Below are positions 9,441-19,201 of a DNA stretch of 36,586 nucleotides, piece after piece. The stretch lies in the NCBI GenBank assembly GCA_903772945.1, contig CAICTM010001124.1, forward strand, positions 1-36,586, read 5' to 3'. The position numbers were made by a program, and so were the translations under genes. This stretch comes from Seminavis robusta. Its lineage: Eukaryota > Bacillariophyta > Bacillariophyceae > Naviculales > Naviculaceae. The first letter of the stretch is position 1, and each line of letters begins with the position of its first letter. The notes beneath the pieces are model-generated. The model worked only from the letters and a program-made list of their open reading frames with translations. It made no database searches and had not been told where the DNA came from.

Positions 9441-9877
9441 AACCATTCATTGCCGTACCGGTACCATGTACTCAATCAGTTCATCCTTAACCTTAGTAAC
9501 TTCAACGGTCATTTTTTCCCACGAATCGATCTATTTTTGTCGAACGAGAACCTGTTACTTATGGATACACATGACCGTTGATTCTGCAACTGAAGTGCGG
9601 GTACACTAATTTACACAGTAAACACGAGCCAATCGATTTCAGAGTGCAACTGAGGGGGTAACCTAAAGGAGCGCCGTCTCAGGAGACGGAATTTGTAAGT
9701 TCTCACTGCAGCTCGATGACACCAAACCGCATTCGAATCTAGCATAGAACCGAGGATCATTCGCGTGTGGTCTATCCTCTCATTACAACTGCAGTATCCA
9801 GTAGCTCCATGCAAACCTAGTAACCTGCAAAACGTCGTCATCAATCCAACCGGTTTTTAGTACTACAAAAGGACGAG

Positions 9878-10997
9878 ATGACATCGTGGCCATGGATGAA
9901 TGGAATCTCAGATTCAATTGCCGACCCCATCGATCCTGATTGTCCCGAGGATGATCGTCAATCCGTCAAGGCTTTGATCAAGGAGCATGGTGAGAAGATT
10001 GCCAAAATCAAGGCAGCATTGGTGGATGATCCACTCTATGATGAATCCAAGCATGATGATTTGTGGGTTTTGAGGTTCTGGCTGTCACACAAAAAGAGCC
10101 AAGCTGCCATTGATTCTGCAAAGCACACTCTTTTGTTTCGCAAAGAACACAAGCTGGATGAAGAGGATATTCGTCAGGTACCACCCCACAAAGTCAACAA
10201 TGGCAAAATCAAGGAGTTTCTTGATCTTGTGGAAGAAGATGCCATGGCATACACTCATCCTAATCCCAAACGAGGAGTCATTGCCTTTCTGGAACTTACT
10301 AGCATGAACCAACACAAGGTGGTGGAGAATCTGACTGAGGACTACTGGCTGGCCTTGTTTGTGTACTGCACGGAATGGACCCACCAATGGCTTGACTATG
10401 TGACAAGGACAACTGGCCGTCTTACCAAGTCTGTCCGGTATGTAGAGTATGTTTTGTCACACGACCTCAACAATATTGAACTGGCTAGATTACTGACTTT
10501 TTGCTCGCTCATGTCCTGATTACTATGGCACAGAATTGCCAATTTGGAAGGCGTGAGTATGAGTAACGTTAGCCGTGAATACATGAGGAGAGCAGGTAAA
10601 GCTATGTCTAGCATGGAAGATTGCTATCCCCAGTTGCTAGAAAGTCTCTTTGCATGCAACCCTCCCACCGTATGTATACATTGGCATCTGTGAAATGTTT
10701 CTTCATTTGAGCCTTCACCATTGACAATTCATCATTGACATTTCCTGCCTGTAGATCATTGATGCATTTTGGAGTTTTCTGAGTGGCATCCTACCCAAGC
10801 GGATCATTGATAAATTCAGCATTATGCACCCCCAGGAGAATCTCAAGGATCGAAGCCGGCTGTACAAGCATCTCTCCCAACAAGACTTGCCAGACATTTT
10901 GGGGGGCAATAATCCTGTCGGGCCCCACAACTGGGCTGCACCTGAAGTAGAGGTGCACAATCCATTGGGAGGTATTGGGGATGAGGTGGAAGTTTAG
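9878..10997 (+). CDS. SEC14-like CRAL-TRIO lipid-transfer protein
   Basis: The spliced protein is 312 residues from three exons: 9878-10437, 10534-10669 and 10755-10997. Intron 1 (96 nt, GTATGT...GCACAG) joins CG to A, giving TKSVRIANLEG; intron 2 (85 nt, GTATGT...CTGTAG) lies between codons. Without splicing the first frame stops after 213 residues. The N-terminal helical part (about 40-95) includes DDLWVLRFWLSHKKSQAAID, the usual CRAL-TRIO-N pattern of LxRFLRARK. The lipid-binding domain (about 120-290) includes GVIAFLELTSMN, YPQLLESLFACNPPTIIDAF and PKRIIDKF, matching the SEC14 region YPE...P..F...W..vkp.l...t..Ki. It ends with LPDILGGNNP, matching LP.eyGG. The family carries phosphoinositides or other small lipids between membranes. 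The ligand is not known. Confidence 0.88.
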
Positions 10998-11846
10998 GCA
11001 TGTCTGCTGGTGAGGAATATCACTGCTGGAAGAAAGGTGTGGCACTAGGCAGTCGTAACACTAGCAGGAATTGACACAACGGTTTGTAGAGATGAAGCCG
11101 TTGTCACAAGCAAGATGAGCTACCTACGCCAATTACTATAGTAGACACTCCGCGGAGCTGCAGTGTTTTTAGTCCTATGGTATACCTGGAGCAGTTCTTG
11201 ACTGAGGCTTGGGCAAAAGCGAAAAGCAACAACATACGACGCCCCACAGTGTTTGGCTTCGCTCTAGTAGCAGCCCCATCGAAGCCTGGCAAGAGCCAGC
11301 TATCCGGATACGTGCGAGGTGTGTGAGACACCACGCTAGACCACGTGCTCAGTCATTTTCGAACAACAAGCGCCAATCTAGACCAGGACCTTTTCGTCCT
11401 GGTGATTTTGTCGCTCTCTCAGCATGGGCTGGGGCTGTCGAGAAAGTCCAGTGTCAGGATCCTTGCTCGCAACGGGAGAGGTTGAGCCTCAAAGTGATTG
11501 AATCATTCGATTCGCAGGGATTGACAGCTCCTCAGCGTTGATGGTTGGAGCTGAGTAAACAGACAATACATGTACCCAGAACTACACAATTGTCCCTTGG
11601 TGTTGAGCTTGTGCTACCAAATGGACTGTAACTCAAGTAATCTACTAGCAGCGCGCTAAGTTGTGTGGTTTACTCCCAGCTAGCCTGGCAAGACTCTAGC
11701 AGGGTTGCTAAAGATCTTTCTTTGTCTCTTGTAAAATCGAATGCAGCTCGGCGTCTCGTGATTCTCCTTTCGCGGGGATGGCGCCAGAAATAGGCGCCAG
11801 AAATACTTTCTCTTTTCTGTCGTGCTCTCTCCAACTTGCTTTCTCT
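10998..11846. other. Intergenic stretch between convergent genes
   Basis: This 849-bp stretch lies between the 3' ends of the SEC14-like gene (+) and the GDPD gene (-). A frame at 11209-11541 contains RPGPFRPGDFVALSAW but has no ATG start and no family support. I see no gene. Confidence 0.5.
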
Positions 11847-12758
11847 CTACTGCTTTTGTACCAAATCAACAGCTTCATGAGGTCGATTACAACAAATGGC
11901 ATTGACCCCAGTCTGTAATACCATATCGTAGACGGTTGTTTCACTGACGGCATCGACGTAAGTATCCGAAACATCTTGTTTCATGGCTTTGGGACCACGG
12001 AACCAAGCCATGACATGGAATCCTTCTTGCTGCGCCTCTTGGACTCGTTCCACACTGCAGGTATCGTATCGAAGATGGACTTCGTCGGCTTGTGCGTTGG
12101 AAGCGAGTTGTAGATAATCGCTGGGGACTTGTCCTTTGAAAATGGCGGCAGTCCTCAAAGAGGGATTCAGTTGCTTGACTTGTTGCACTCGAGCGTGCTT
12201 AAAGGAAGAGAGAACGACTTGGTCTGTCATTTGTAGGTCTTCCACCAACTCCACTGTTGGTTGTTCGGTTCCTTCTCCTTTCAATTCGATGGTGACTGAC
12301 TTGTCGGGATACTGACGAAACAGCTCCAAGACTTGTCGGAGGGTTGGAATGCGAGCTCGCTTGGTCATTTCTTGCGAGGCCATTAAGTGCTCGGATTCCT
12401 CCACAAACTCAAGTTTCTGGACTTGATGAAAATTCAAGTCCAAAATGCTCTCGGCGGGTGTTTCGCTTTCACAGTATTCTTTCAGGAGTCCTGGTGTTTC
12501 GTCTCCTCCAGTGCCATGAAAGACCACCAGACTTTCATCCTTCAGTTTGAACACGTCCAATTCCACTCCATCGCAACCTTCCAATTCACAGCAACTTTGA
12601 AAGGCTTCCAGGGTGTTTTCCACACCTTCAAACAGAGCCCCTCGGTGACCCAATATCTGAACCTGTTCGTTCTTCCTCTTGCTCTTGCGCAGGTTGGCCT
12701 TGCGAAGCTGAAGCTTTTCACTCAAGCGGCGACTAGTTGAGGTTGTAATGGCCACCAT
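11847..12758 (-). CDS. Glycerophosphodiester phosphodiesterase (GDPD family)
   Basis: This intronless 303-residue protein starts at the ATG at 12758 (CAACAATGG). After a basic N-terminus (1-32) comes the GDPD domain: GHRGALFEGVENTLEAF (His38, Arg39, Glu47), GVELDVF (Glu66, Asp68) and VVFHG (His81). In the family the two histidines do acid-base catalysis and the acidic residues bind a divalent metal. The usual HD after the third strand is HG here. Further on are TVTIELKG and VVLSSFKHARVQQVKQLNPS, and the end includes VMAWF and the typical last-strand region with the vowel-like GVNAICCNRP (family G.dgi.tD.P, here with N for D). The enzyme splits deacylated phospholipids into glycerol-3-phosphate and an alcohol, and in algae this is often linked to phosphate shortage. 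There is no signal peptide. Confidence 0.88.
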   Translation of the reverse strand: MVAITTSTSRRLSEKLQLRKANLRKSKRKNEQVQILGHRGALFEGVENTLEAFQSCCELEGCDGVELDVFKLKDESLVVFHGTGGDETPGLLKEYCESETPAESILDLNFHQVQKLEFVEESEHLMASQEMTKRARIPTLRQVLELFRQYPDKSVTIELKGEGTEQPTVELVEDLQMTDQVVLSSFKHARVQQVKQLNPSLRTAAIFKGQVPSDYLQLASNAQADEVHLRYDTCSVERVQEAQQEGFHVMAWFRGPKAMKQDVSDTYVDAVSETTVYDMVLQTGVNAICCNRPHEAVDLVQKQ

Positions 12759-13225
12759 TGTTGTTGATCGACTTGCAATGAATACAGTAATGGTTGGGCT
12801 TGAGAGGTTGTGGTTTTGAAGAAATTGTGGGAAGGATTGGCAGACACATCCACATCAACATACATGTACAGCCGTTGCCGAAGCTTGGGAGTTCAATGGA
12901 TGTACGTACCGGTACTGATGTGTCCGGGAGAGGTTCCTGGTAGTTCTGGTAAATGCCTCATTCTATGGAATTCATTAGAGCTTAACCCTATATTTACCTC
13001 AGCTACCTTTACGCATCTGCGCGAGACTGCGCATACCGCAATCCTCGACCCTTCTTCTTCCCACAAAAGACAGGAAGATTGGAAAATTAGACCTCGCATG
13101 GGGAACCTTTGAAATTGGGACCACTCGTGTCGTCTTTTCCAGCAAAGTTGAACCTTCCATTTGGAAGCACACCTGACCTTTACTCAGAGCCCAACACTCT
13201 GTCAAGATGTCATGTCTGTGGGATT

Positions 13226-13258
13226 GAATCGAATCGAATCGAATCGAATCGAATCGAA
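13226..13258. repeat. GAATC pentanucleotide microsatellite
   Basis: Six perfect GAATC units run from 13226 to 13255, followed by a partial unit. Shorter tracts of the same unit occur at 497-511, 1513-1524, 9311-9322 and 27946-27957. Confidence 0.95.
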
Positions 13259-13428
13259 CATTCGGCTCGTCTCAGCAAGACGCCATGGTGCACACACCAG
13301 TTTTAGATTTTGGATCGCCGTTTTTGGATGCGTGGTCGGCCCTTTCGAGGATCCCAATGCCAGTATCATAATGGAATGGCTTACCGTAGCTAGCCTCATC
13401 CTGCTCCATCTGCTGCTCGAGTTGTATA

Positions 13429-13447
13429 GAATGGAATGGAATGGAAT
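13429..13447. repeat. GAATG pentanucleotide microsatellite
   Basis: About four GAATG units, related to the GAATC tract 170 bp upstream by one base per unit. Confidence 0.85.
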
Positions 13448-13543
13448 TTAATTTCCTTGATTTGTCAACAATCAACCATGCTGTGGAATTTTGATCTTTC
13501 GGAATGGTTTCCTCCTCATCCAGGTTGCTCAAGGGCGAGCCTG

Positions 13544-15193
13544 ATGTGTGCCCAGTTGGCAATTCTCTTCATATCAGTGAATGGTACCAGTGAACCTCAG
13601 AATAAACAACCCTTAGAAATCATTGACCTGAATGCAGGAAACATGAAACAGCATCGTTGGTTGGCTCCCATCAGCGGCTACGTCCAATTTGGAGGAAATC
13701 TTGAAGGAGACACCAATATGGGAGAATTTGGAGTTTGGAGACTCTGTGGACATAGACGAGCTAGGGTCGACAATAGTGGTTCGTGAATATGGAACTGACA
13801 CTGTTCGTGTCTACGAGAATGATGCTGACAACCAATGGACCCAGAAAGGTCAAAACTTGACAGGGTTTCCTCTTGACATGTCCTTTGCTGAGCGTACAGT
13901 TGCAATATCAAGAGATGGCAGCATTGTTGCTGTCAGCTCTTCTACCAATCAAGTTGTCGTGGTGTTCCAATATGACACAGAAAGAGAGAGGTGGCTGCAA
14001 AGAGGCAGTACAATTGAAGGTGTCCAGTTGGATGGCTCGCCAATTTCTTCCTTTGGTTATGCCATTTCTCTGTCCGCCAATGGAGGCAAAGTAGCAGTTG
14101 GGGCTCCAAACTATGATAGCCCAACCAGAGCCAACATTGGGTTTGCAACAACCTACTTCTGGAACAGCACTGACTGGCAGCGTGAGACATATATTGACGA
14201 CGACTTCGTCACCACTGTCTCTGGACTGTATGGAGACACTATAGCGGCAGGGTTGGGGGCATCTGTATCACTCTCTGGAGATGGCAACTGGTTTGCTGTT
14301 GGAATGCGTTTATCTGGATCCTCTGATTCTGACTCTACAAGGTTTGGTGAATGCCATGTTTACCGCAGCGATGGCAACATCCAACAACTTACAGTTGATG
14401 GTGCGGCCATGTTTGGGTCCAACCTCTTTGACAAGCAATTTTGGCTTTTCTGTGGCTCTAAACTATGATGGAAGCATCGTTGCCGTTGGTTCCCCTGGAT
14501 TTGATACGGTTGGGGCGACCTTAGTTGGCAGGGTGCAAGTCTTTGAAAGATTTGACCAATCATGGGTTCAACTGGGAAGGCAAGCATTGAGGATTATGGA
14601 ATTCATGTGCACGCAGCATTTTTTGTTTGTTTGATTGCTGACTCTGCCTCCTGTGGCTTTTGATGCATATATATATATATATATGCATATATATATATAT
14701 ATATAGTGATCTCATTGGAGACGAACCAGGGGATGCATTTGGGACCTCTATTGATATATCCAATGATGGCAAAACCCTTGTGGCTGGATCTGTAAAAATT
14801 TACTGCTCACTTTGTCCTGATCGTGGTTACGCTCGCATCTACAAGTTTGACGGCGCTGATTGGGTCCTTCAAGAGATCAGCAGATTCCAAGGTTTTGATA
14901 TTGATGGAATTAATCAAGGTGATGAGTTGGGGTGGAGTGTTGCTGTTTCTGGGGATGGGACAAAAGTCCTTGTTGGAGCAATCAGCTATGCTGGTCCAGC
15001 AACTCTAGATATTGGCCTTGTCCAAATGTGGGGACAAACTGACTTTCCCACATTTTCACCTATCCTGAATCAGTTGCCTCAAGTTGGTAACCTAGGCACT
15101 GGTGGAAGCCCCACACAGGCCAACTTTGTTAACAGGGCATTGGCTTGGTGGCAGGATGCAGTCGCCTATTTGGAAAGCTTTTTGTTCAATTGA
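13544..15193 (+). pseudogene. FG-GAP-type beta-propeller protein gene, broken by two frameshifts
   Basis: Three reading frames in a row encode one repeat protein. Blades of the form 'GxxFGxSVxxSxDGxxVAVGxP' appear at FGYAISLSANGGKVAVGAPN, LGASVSLSGDGNWFAVG, FGFSVALNYDGSIVAVGSPG, FGTSIDISNDGKTLVAGS and LGWSVAVSGDGTKVLVGA. Repeats like this fold as a propeller, as in integrin-alpha FG-GAP domains, and diatoms have many secreted or surface copies. Break 1 is a tandem 7-bp duplication (TTTGGAG twice, 13725-13738). Break 2 is one extra T in the run at 14439-14442. An apparent intron with a GC donor lies at 14580-14706. The start is unsure: ATG at 13544 gives a weak hydrophobic leader (AQLAILFISV). 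The gene ends at a TGA at 15191-15193. Sequencing error is possible for the T run but less likely for the 7-bp duplication. Confidence 0.7.
14668..14705. repeat. AT dinucleotide microsatellite inside an intron
   Basis: Two AT runs separated by GC (GCATAT...ATATGCATAT...ATAT) form a largely self-complementary tract that ends at the AG of the presumed splice acceptor (14705-14706). Confidence 0.9.
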
Positions 15194-16499
15194 TGTGGTC
15201 TCCAGTTTGCCACGCCTGATCCTATGGACCTTCTTTGCCTTCCCTACTATGACCATAGTTGGACCCCTTCATTATCATACGATTTTAGCAAAAAGTGACT
15301 GAACTAAGTAAGTTTACTCACAAACTGCATTCTCCTCGGGTAGACATTACTTCTGTGAAAGGGGTTGCTGGTTGGTGTTGAAGGTTCCATGGTGTCGTTG
15401 ACCATGCCGATCTTAAAATGATAGAGGTTCTGTATTATAGTTGCTTTGGATCCTCAAAAGCCAGCAGGCGGTCAAAGCGAAGGTTCTGAGTGAGAGATGC
15501 ACAACAACTAGGTCAAACCAAACATTGCAGTCTACCTAGCTAGCTATCTCCATCCAGCGCCTCGATGGGCTGGATTTGTGTGTGGAGGTGTTTGTTGCTG
15601 TGGTAGTTGTTTCCTGTGTGGATTTTCAGGGCTGCCCAACCTCTAATCTATGAAGGCTGAGACGCCCCCCACAAAGTTGGGAGGCTGGAGTAGGCTACGA
15701 TCATCCTACAGCCCATTCCGTCGGGTGTTCTTGCCCCACATGGGGCCACCGTAAGGATGGGCCAACGTGCATGAGAAAGTTGGGTTTGGCAACTCTTTCC
15801 ACACAGTTGTTCCTGGGTTGGTTATGAATAAAGAAATGTGCATGTGCATCCACGGGACAAAGACGGCCGGAACCAATGATTAATCAAACCAGCTAGGTAC
15901 GGTACGGTACGGTACATGAGTGTTGGGTACATGAGTGTTGGTTACCAAAAACTAATCGAGATCTGGCAATACCTTCCACGCAACTAGCTTTCTAAAACCA
16001 AATAACCATGGGAGCCAGCCTTACCGGCCTAGCTAGAAGCCCCGAAAGAAGCAGCTGACGCCATCACGCAGGCTACTCTACATTTTTGGTCAATTTGTGA
16101 ATTGTGCGGTATTGAGACCGTTGGTCTCTTGAACCTCTTGCAACATCTACCGCCTTTTTCTCTGAACGACAGAGAGCAGCGTGATGTTTGGGATGACTGT
16201 TTGAGGATGAGGCTCACCACACAGACCCTTCGCGTGTTTGCTGTGAGATGTGATGTGCACTGTTTCTGAAAAATCCTGGAAAAGTTTCTCTTGGAGTGCC
16301 ATGAACCCACCCGGAGGCATGTCTGCTCTGTCACAGACATACCGTACAGCTAGAGCTAGCTGTGTGCGTGTGTTTGTTTGTGTCTATTTTGCTTATTGTA
16401 TGTTCAGCAGTCCATCATCTGTAGACCCAAAGAAAGAAGTGCTTTTTGCAAAACCAATCAGACTGTACATGATCCTCCAGCGGCGCCTTTGAAACTTCG
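15194..16499. other. 1.3-kb gene-free region
   Basis: This region lies between the 3' ends of the FG-GAP pseudogene (+) and the ferrochelatase gene (-). No gene is supported. It holds a GGTAC tract at about 15897-15915 followed by two copies of GTACATGAGTGTTGG, and a GC-richer segment at about 15640-15790 that has no long open frame and could be old transposon or noncoding sequence. Confidence 0.5.
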
Positions 16500-18088
16500 C
16501 TAGCTTCCAAAAAAGAGATCCACCATGGAACTCCCGCTGAAAAGCTCCACAAGAAAGGTAATGAAAACTCCGGCAATAGCAATTCGTGCCAGTAACCGTT
16601 CTGGTTCTTTCAATAATACTTCTTCATCACCGGCACCCACACCACCGACACCCACCGTACTGATACCGACTCGTTCATCGAGTGGTTGGAGTTCGACATC
16701 ACCCACATTGTTGGCCACACATGCCTCCGTGACAGTTTGCGCTGGTTCTTCCAACGCATCCATGACCATATCAGCCATGTCATCAATAAACGATGCTTCC
16801 GTGTTGAGTGCCGGACATCGTCTCCAATTGGTAATACCGGATTCTTCTGCCAATTCTCGATATTCGATATCAATCTCTTCCAATGTTTCAATGTGTTCAC
16901 TGACAAAACTAATGGGCACCACCACAAGATTGCGCACTCCCTTTTGGGCCAATTCAGGCAATACATCGTCCGTGTACGGTCGTAGCCATTCAATGGGCCC
17001 GACGCGCGATTGATAGCTCAAATGGACCTGCACGTGCGGGTGTGTAATAGCGTTGGTAATGCGATCGACACAGGCCATGATTTGTGTCTGATAGGGATCT
17101 CCCGCTTCAATATACGACTGCGGTACTCCATGAGCGGAAAACAAAATGTGCAAGGGTTCCAAATCGGGTGCTGTAGATTGTGCTTCTTGGATTTGTTCCT
17201 CGGTAAAACTCTGCAATTCGTGTTCAATCAATTTGGTCATGGCATTGACATAGCCCGGTCGATCGTACCAACTAGAGACGACCGTGTGTACCATGTCCCC
17301 GAATTTGGAAGCATCCTTGGAGAATTCTTCTTGCAAGACCCGAAAGGAGCTCCCCGATGTACTAATGCTGAATTGTGGATAGAGTGGGACAATCACGAGG
17401 GCATCAATGTGGTCCCGTTGGATTTGTTTCAATGCATCTTCCGTGAACGGATGCCAGTAGCGCATTCCAATATACGTTTGCACCGATATTCCATGTCGTT
17501 TGGCCAACGACTCGCTAATCAGTTTGGCTTGGGCATTGCTGTACTGTAGAATGGGAGATCCACCACCGATGCTTTCATACGCAGCGCGGCTTTTGGGTGC
17601 TCGACGTTTGGAAATAAAGGTCGCAATCAAGGTCTGCAATGGCGACAGAAGTCCCGGTAATCGAATAATGTCGGGATCGGCAAACAAGTTGAACAGGAAT
17701 CCTGTGAAACGATCACGAGAAACAAGAGTGAGGATTGGGTCTCGTTCGTGCCGTTGAGGACAAGAGCAAGAAGTCTTGTCTGTCTTCTACTGTACATACC
17801 TTCTACATCATCCCCCGTTTCAGGACCTCCAAGATTCAACAGCAACACTCCCACTTTGGGGTCGTCAGAATTCTCACTAGCCTGGTTCTTGTTGTTGGCT
17901 TGCGATGCGGCATCCGCTGGCAGTGCCACAGAGGCTTGGCGCTGAGAAGACGTAGTGGACGCCACCTGTCGTCGAGTAAGTGGAGAAGGCGTCGTCGCAA
18001 AACTACTGCATTCTGGAACCAGTACTACTAATAATAAGAGTAGCACTGCTGTCCACGCTAAGGATGATAGCTGACCCTGTCTCCTCAT
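16500..18088 (-). CDS. hemH: Plastid ferrochelatase with C-terminal CAB-like membrane tail
   Basis: The enzyme inserts Fe2+ into protoporphyrin IX, the last step of heme synthesis. The spliced protein is 496 residues from exons 18088-17800 and 17701-16500; the 98-nt intron (GTATGT...TCACAG) restores VGVLLLNLGGPETGDDVEGF. The N-terminus is bipartite: a signal peptide (LAWTAVLLLLLVVLVP) then CSSF-ATTPS, a diatom-type cleavage box with Phe at +1, and a Ser/Thr/Arg-rich transit stretch, so import is into the plastid. Family motifs are clear: LFSAHGVPQSYIEAGDPY (catalytic His about 287), YQSRVGPIEWLRPYTD and FVSEHIETLEEIDIEY (acidic and His residues near 365). The tail (463-496) is PERLLARIAIAG plus a membrane helix, like the light-harvesting-type helix of plant and cyanobacterial ferrochelatase II, but without the Asn ligand. 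It is divergent from the NTF2-like gene with 291 bp between start codons. Confidence 0.95.
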
Positions 18089-18379
18089 GGCTCCTTGCAC
18101 TCCTCAATGCTTTGGGGGATGTGTTTGTGGGGTTGCTGCTGTGATGCTGTGATGCCGTGATGCCCTTGCCGAAGGCAGATCTTGGGGTTACACGTGGAAC
18201 CTTGCAAGAGCCAAAAAGTCATTTTTGCTCTCAGGAACACTTCGAAACATGCATCCAGATCTTTTGAGGAAACCCACATCCTCACTTCATTTTCTCCCCT
18301 CTCTAGAGCTAGACAGCGAAGATGATGATGATGAATCCAAGGTCGCAAGGTTCATAATTTCCTGCGCTGAGCAAGCAAG
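18089..18379. promoter_or_regulatory. Shared divergent promoter region
   Basis: These 291 bp separate the ATGs of the ferrochelatase gene (-) and the NTF2-like gene (+). Both products carry plastid-targeting leaders, so a shared promoter is plausible. It contains short GTGATGCTGTGATGCCGTGA repeats near 18140 and a GAT tract near 18322. No core promoter element could be assigned. Confidence 0.4.
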
Positions 18380-18916
18380 ATGAAGCTATTTCGAACGGCC
18401 ACCTTTGGACTTGCTCTGACAATCTTCTGTCTCGGCATGACGACCTGCTCGTCCTTTGCGACGACACGTGCTGACCACCGTACCAAGGATATCACGGCAA
18501 AGAGCTCCGTAGCATCCAGCCAAGCTGCAACGACTACTACTATCACCAACACGATGACGTACGATCTAGCCTCGACGCTGGCCAAGGAGTGGATTGCAGC
18601 TTGGAATCGCCGTGAGACCATGGACTCGTTTCTCGACTCGCGCTTGGACGACAATGTCGAGCTCATTTCACCCTTTGTCCCAAAACTCACGGGGCAACAA
18701 TCACTCCAAGGAAGGGACAGTTTGAAGCAGTACTTTGTGGCAGTCTTGGAAAAATATCCAAAGCTACACTTTGAGTTGCAAGATGTGCTCACAGGCAAGG
18801 ATTCCGTGGCGCTCTACTATCGATCGGTCAATAATGCCAAGGAATGTGTGGTTATGTTTGTCAATGAGCAAGGGCAGATTTACAAACTAATCAACCATTC
18901 TCGTCCGTGTGGTTGA
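18380..18916 (+). CDS. Plastid-targeted NTF2/SnoaL-like domain protein
   Basis: This intronless 178-residue protein starts at ATG 18380. The leader has a signal peptide (FRTATFGLALTIFCLGMTT) followed by CSSF-ATTRA, the same cleavage box as the neighbouring ferrochelatase, and a Ser/Thr-rich transit region to about residue 55. The mature part (60-178) reads as a small alpha+beta cone fold of the NTF2/SnoaL type: LAKEWIAAWNRRETMDSFLD, then DDNVELISPFVPKLTG, GRDSLKQYFVAVLEKYPKL, and final strands SVALYYRSV and CVVMFVNEQGQIYKLINH. That class includes small-molecule isomerases and hydrolases as well as non-catalytic binding proteins; no activity can be assigned. Its shared promoter with ferrochelatase hints at a plastid role in tetrapyrrole metabolism, but that is inference. 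Confidence 0.7.
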   Translation: MKLFRTATFGLALTIFCLGMTTCSSFATTRADHRTKDITAKSSVASSQAATTTTITNTMTYDLASTLAKEWIAAWNRRETMDSFLDSRLDDNVELISPFVPKLTGQQSLQGRDSLKQYFVAVLEKYPKLHFELQDVLTGKDSVALYYRSVNNAKECVVMFVNEQGQIYKLINHSRPCG

Positions 18917-19201
18917 ACATGTGCCATTAGAAGGAGAAGAACAAGTCTACAATATCCGTACCGATAGCAATTATCTATTCTTAAACCCATATCTCTAGTA
19001 TTTTACTGAAAGTTCTCGCTGCTTGAGGAGCCAAAGAAGAATGGCGCTTGCTGCGCCACCATGCCAAGTCGATAACTGCAGGGATCCTCTGAATCGGCAT
19101 TTCCGTCTCTGCAATGTGCAAGCTACTCCTTCGTCCTCTCCTCTCCTCGTACCAGGTACCAGGTACCATCTCATCTCATCTCATCTCACCCCCTAACGTT
19201 C
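18917..19201. other. Short intergenic stretch with a CATCT tract
   Basis: This stretch lies between the convergent NTF2-like and SNF2 genes. It contains overlapping ACCAGGTACC palindromes near 19150-19167 and a four-unit CATCT repeat at about 19167-19187. No gene is seen. Confidence 0.5.

Larger units (their letters stand above)
7329..9877. other. 2.5-kb gene-free region with tandem repeats
   Basis: No protein gene is supported between the start of the RNI-type gene (-) and the SEC14-like gene (+). Open frames here lack an ATG, or consist of repeat units, or show no family motif. The region contains the two tandem arrays listed separately. The 7329-7890 part starts with palindromic CTAGCTAGC and GCTACGGTAGC sequence near 7434-7452. 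Confidence 0.6.
12759..13543. other. Intergenic stretch with microsatellites
   Basis: This 785-bp stretch lies between the divergent GDPD gene (-) and the FG-GAP pseudogene (+). It contains the GAATC microsatellite at 13226-13255 and a GAATG tract at 13429-13447. Open frames across it have no family support. Confidence 0.5.

Noticed and set aside
11209..11541. 110-codon frame with PGPFRPGDFVAL
   Set aside because: It recalls chromodomain-side segments of retroelement integrases, but there is no ATG, no other motif and no flanking element.
13544..13740. Translation of the FG-GAP gene beginning after the first break
   Set aside because: The later frame has only a TTG near 13689 and no ATG at the right place, and the upstream frame already holds half a blade that fits, so a duplication is the better explanation.
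16525..17549. Long plus-strand open frames opposite ferrochelatase
   Set aside because: They are antisense to clearly conserved ferrochelatase motifs and show no family of their own.
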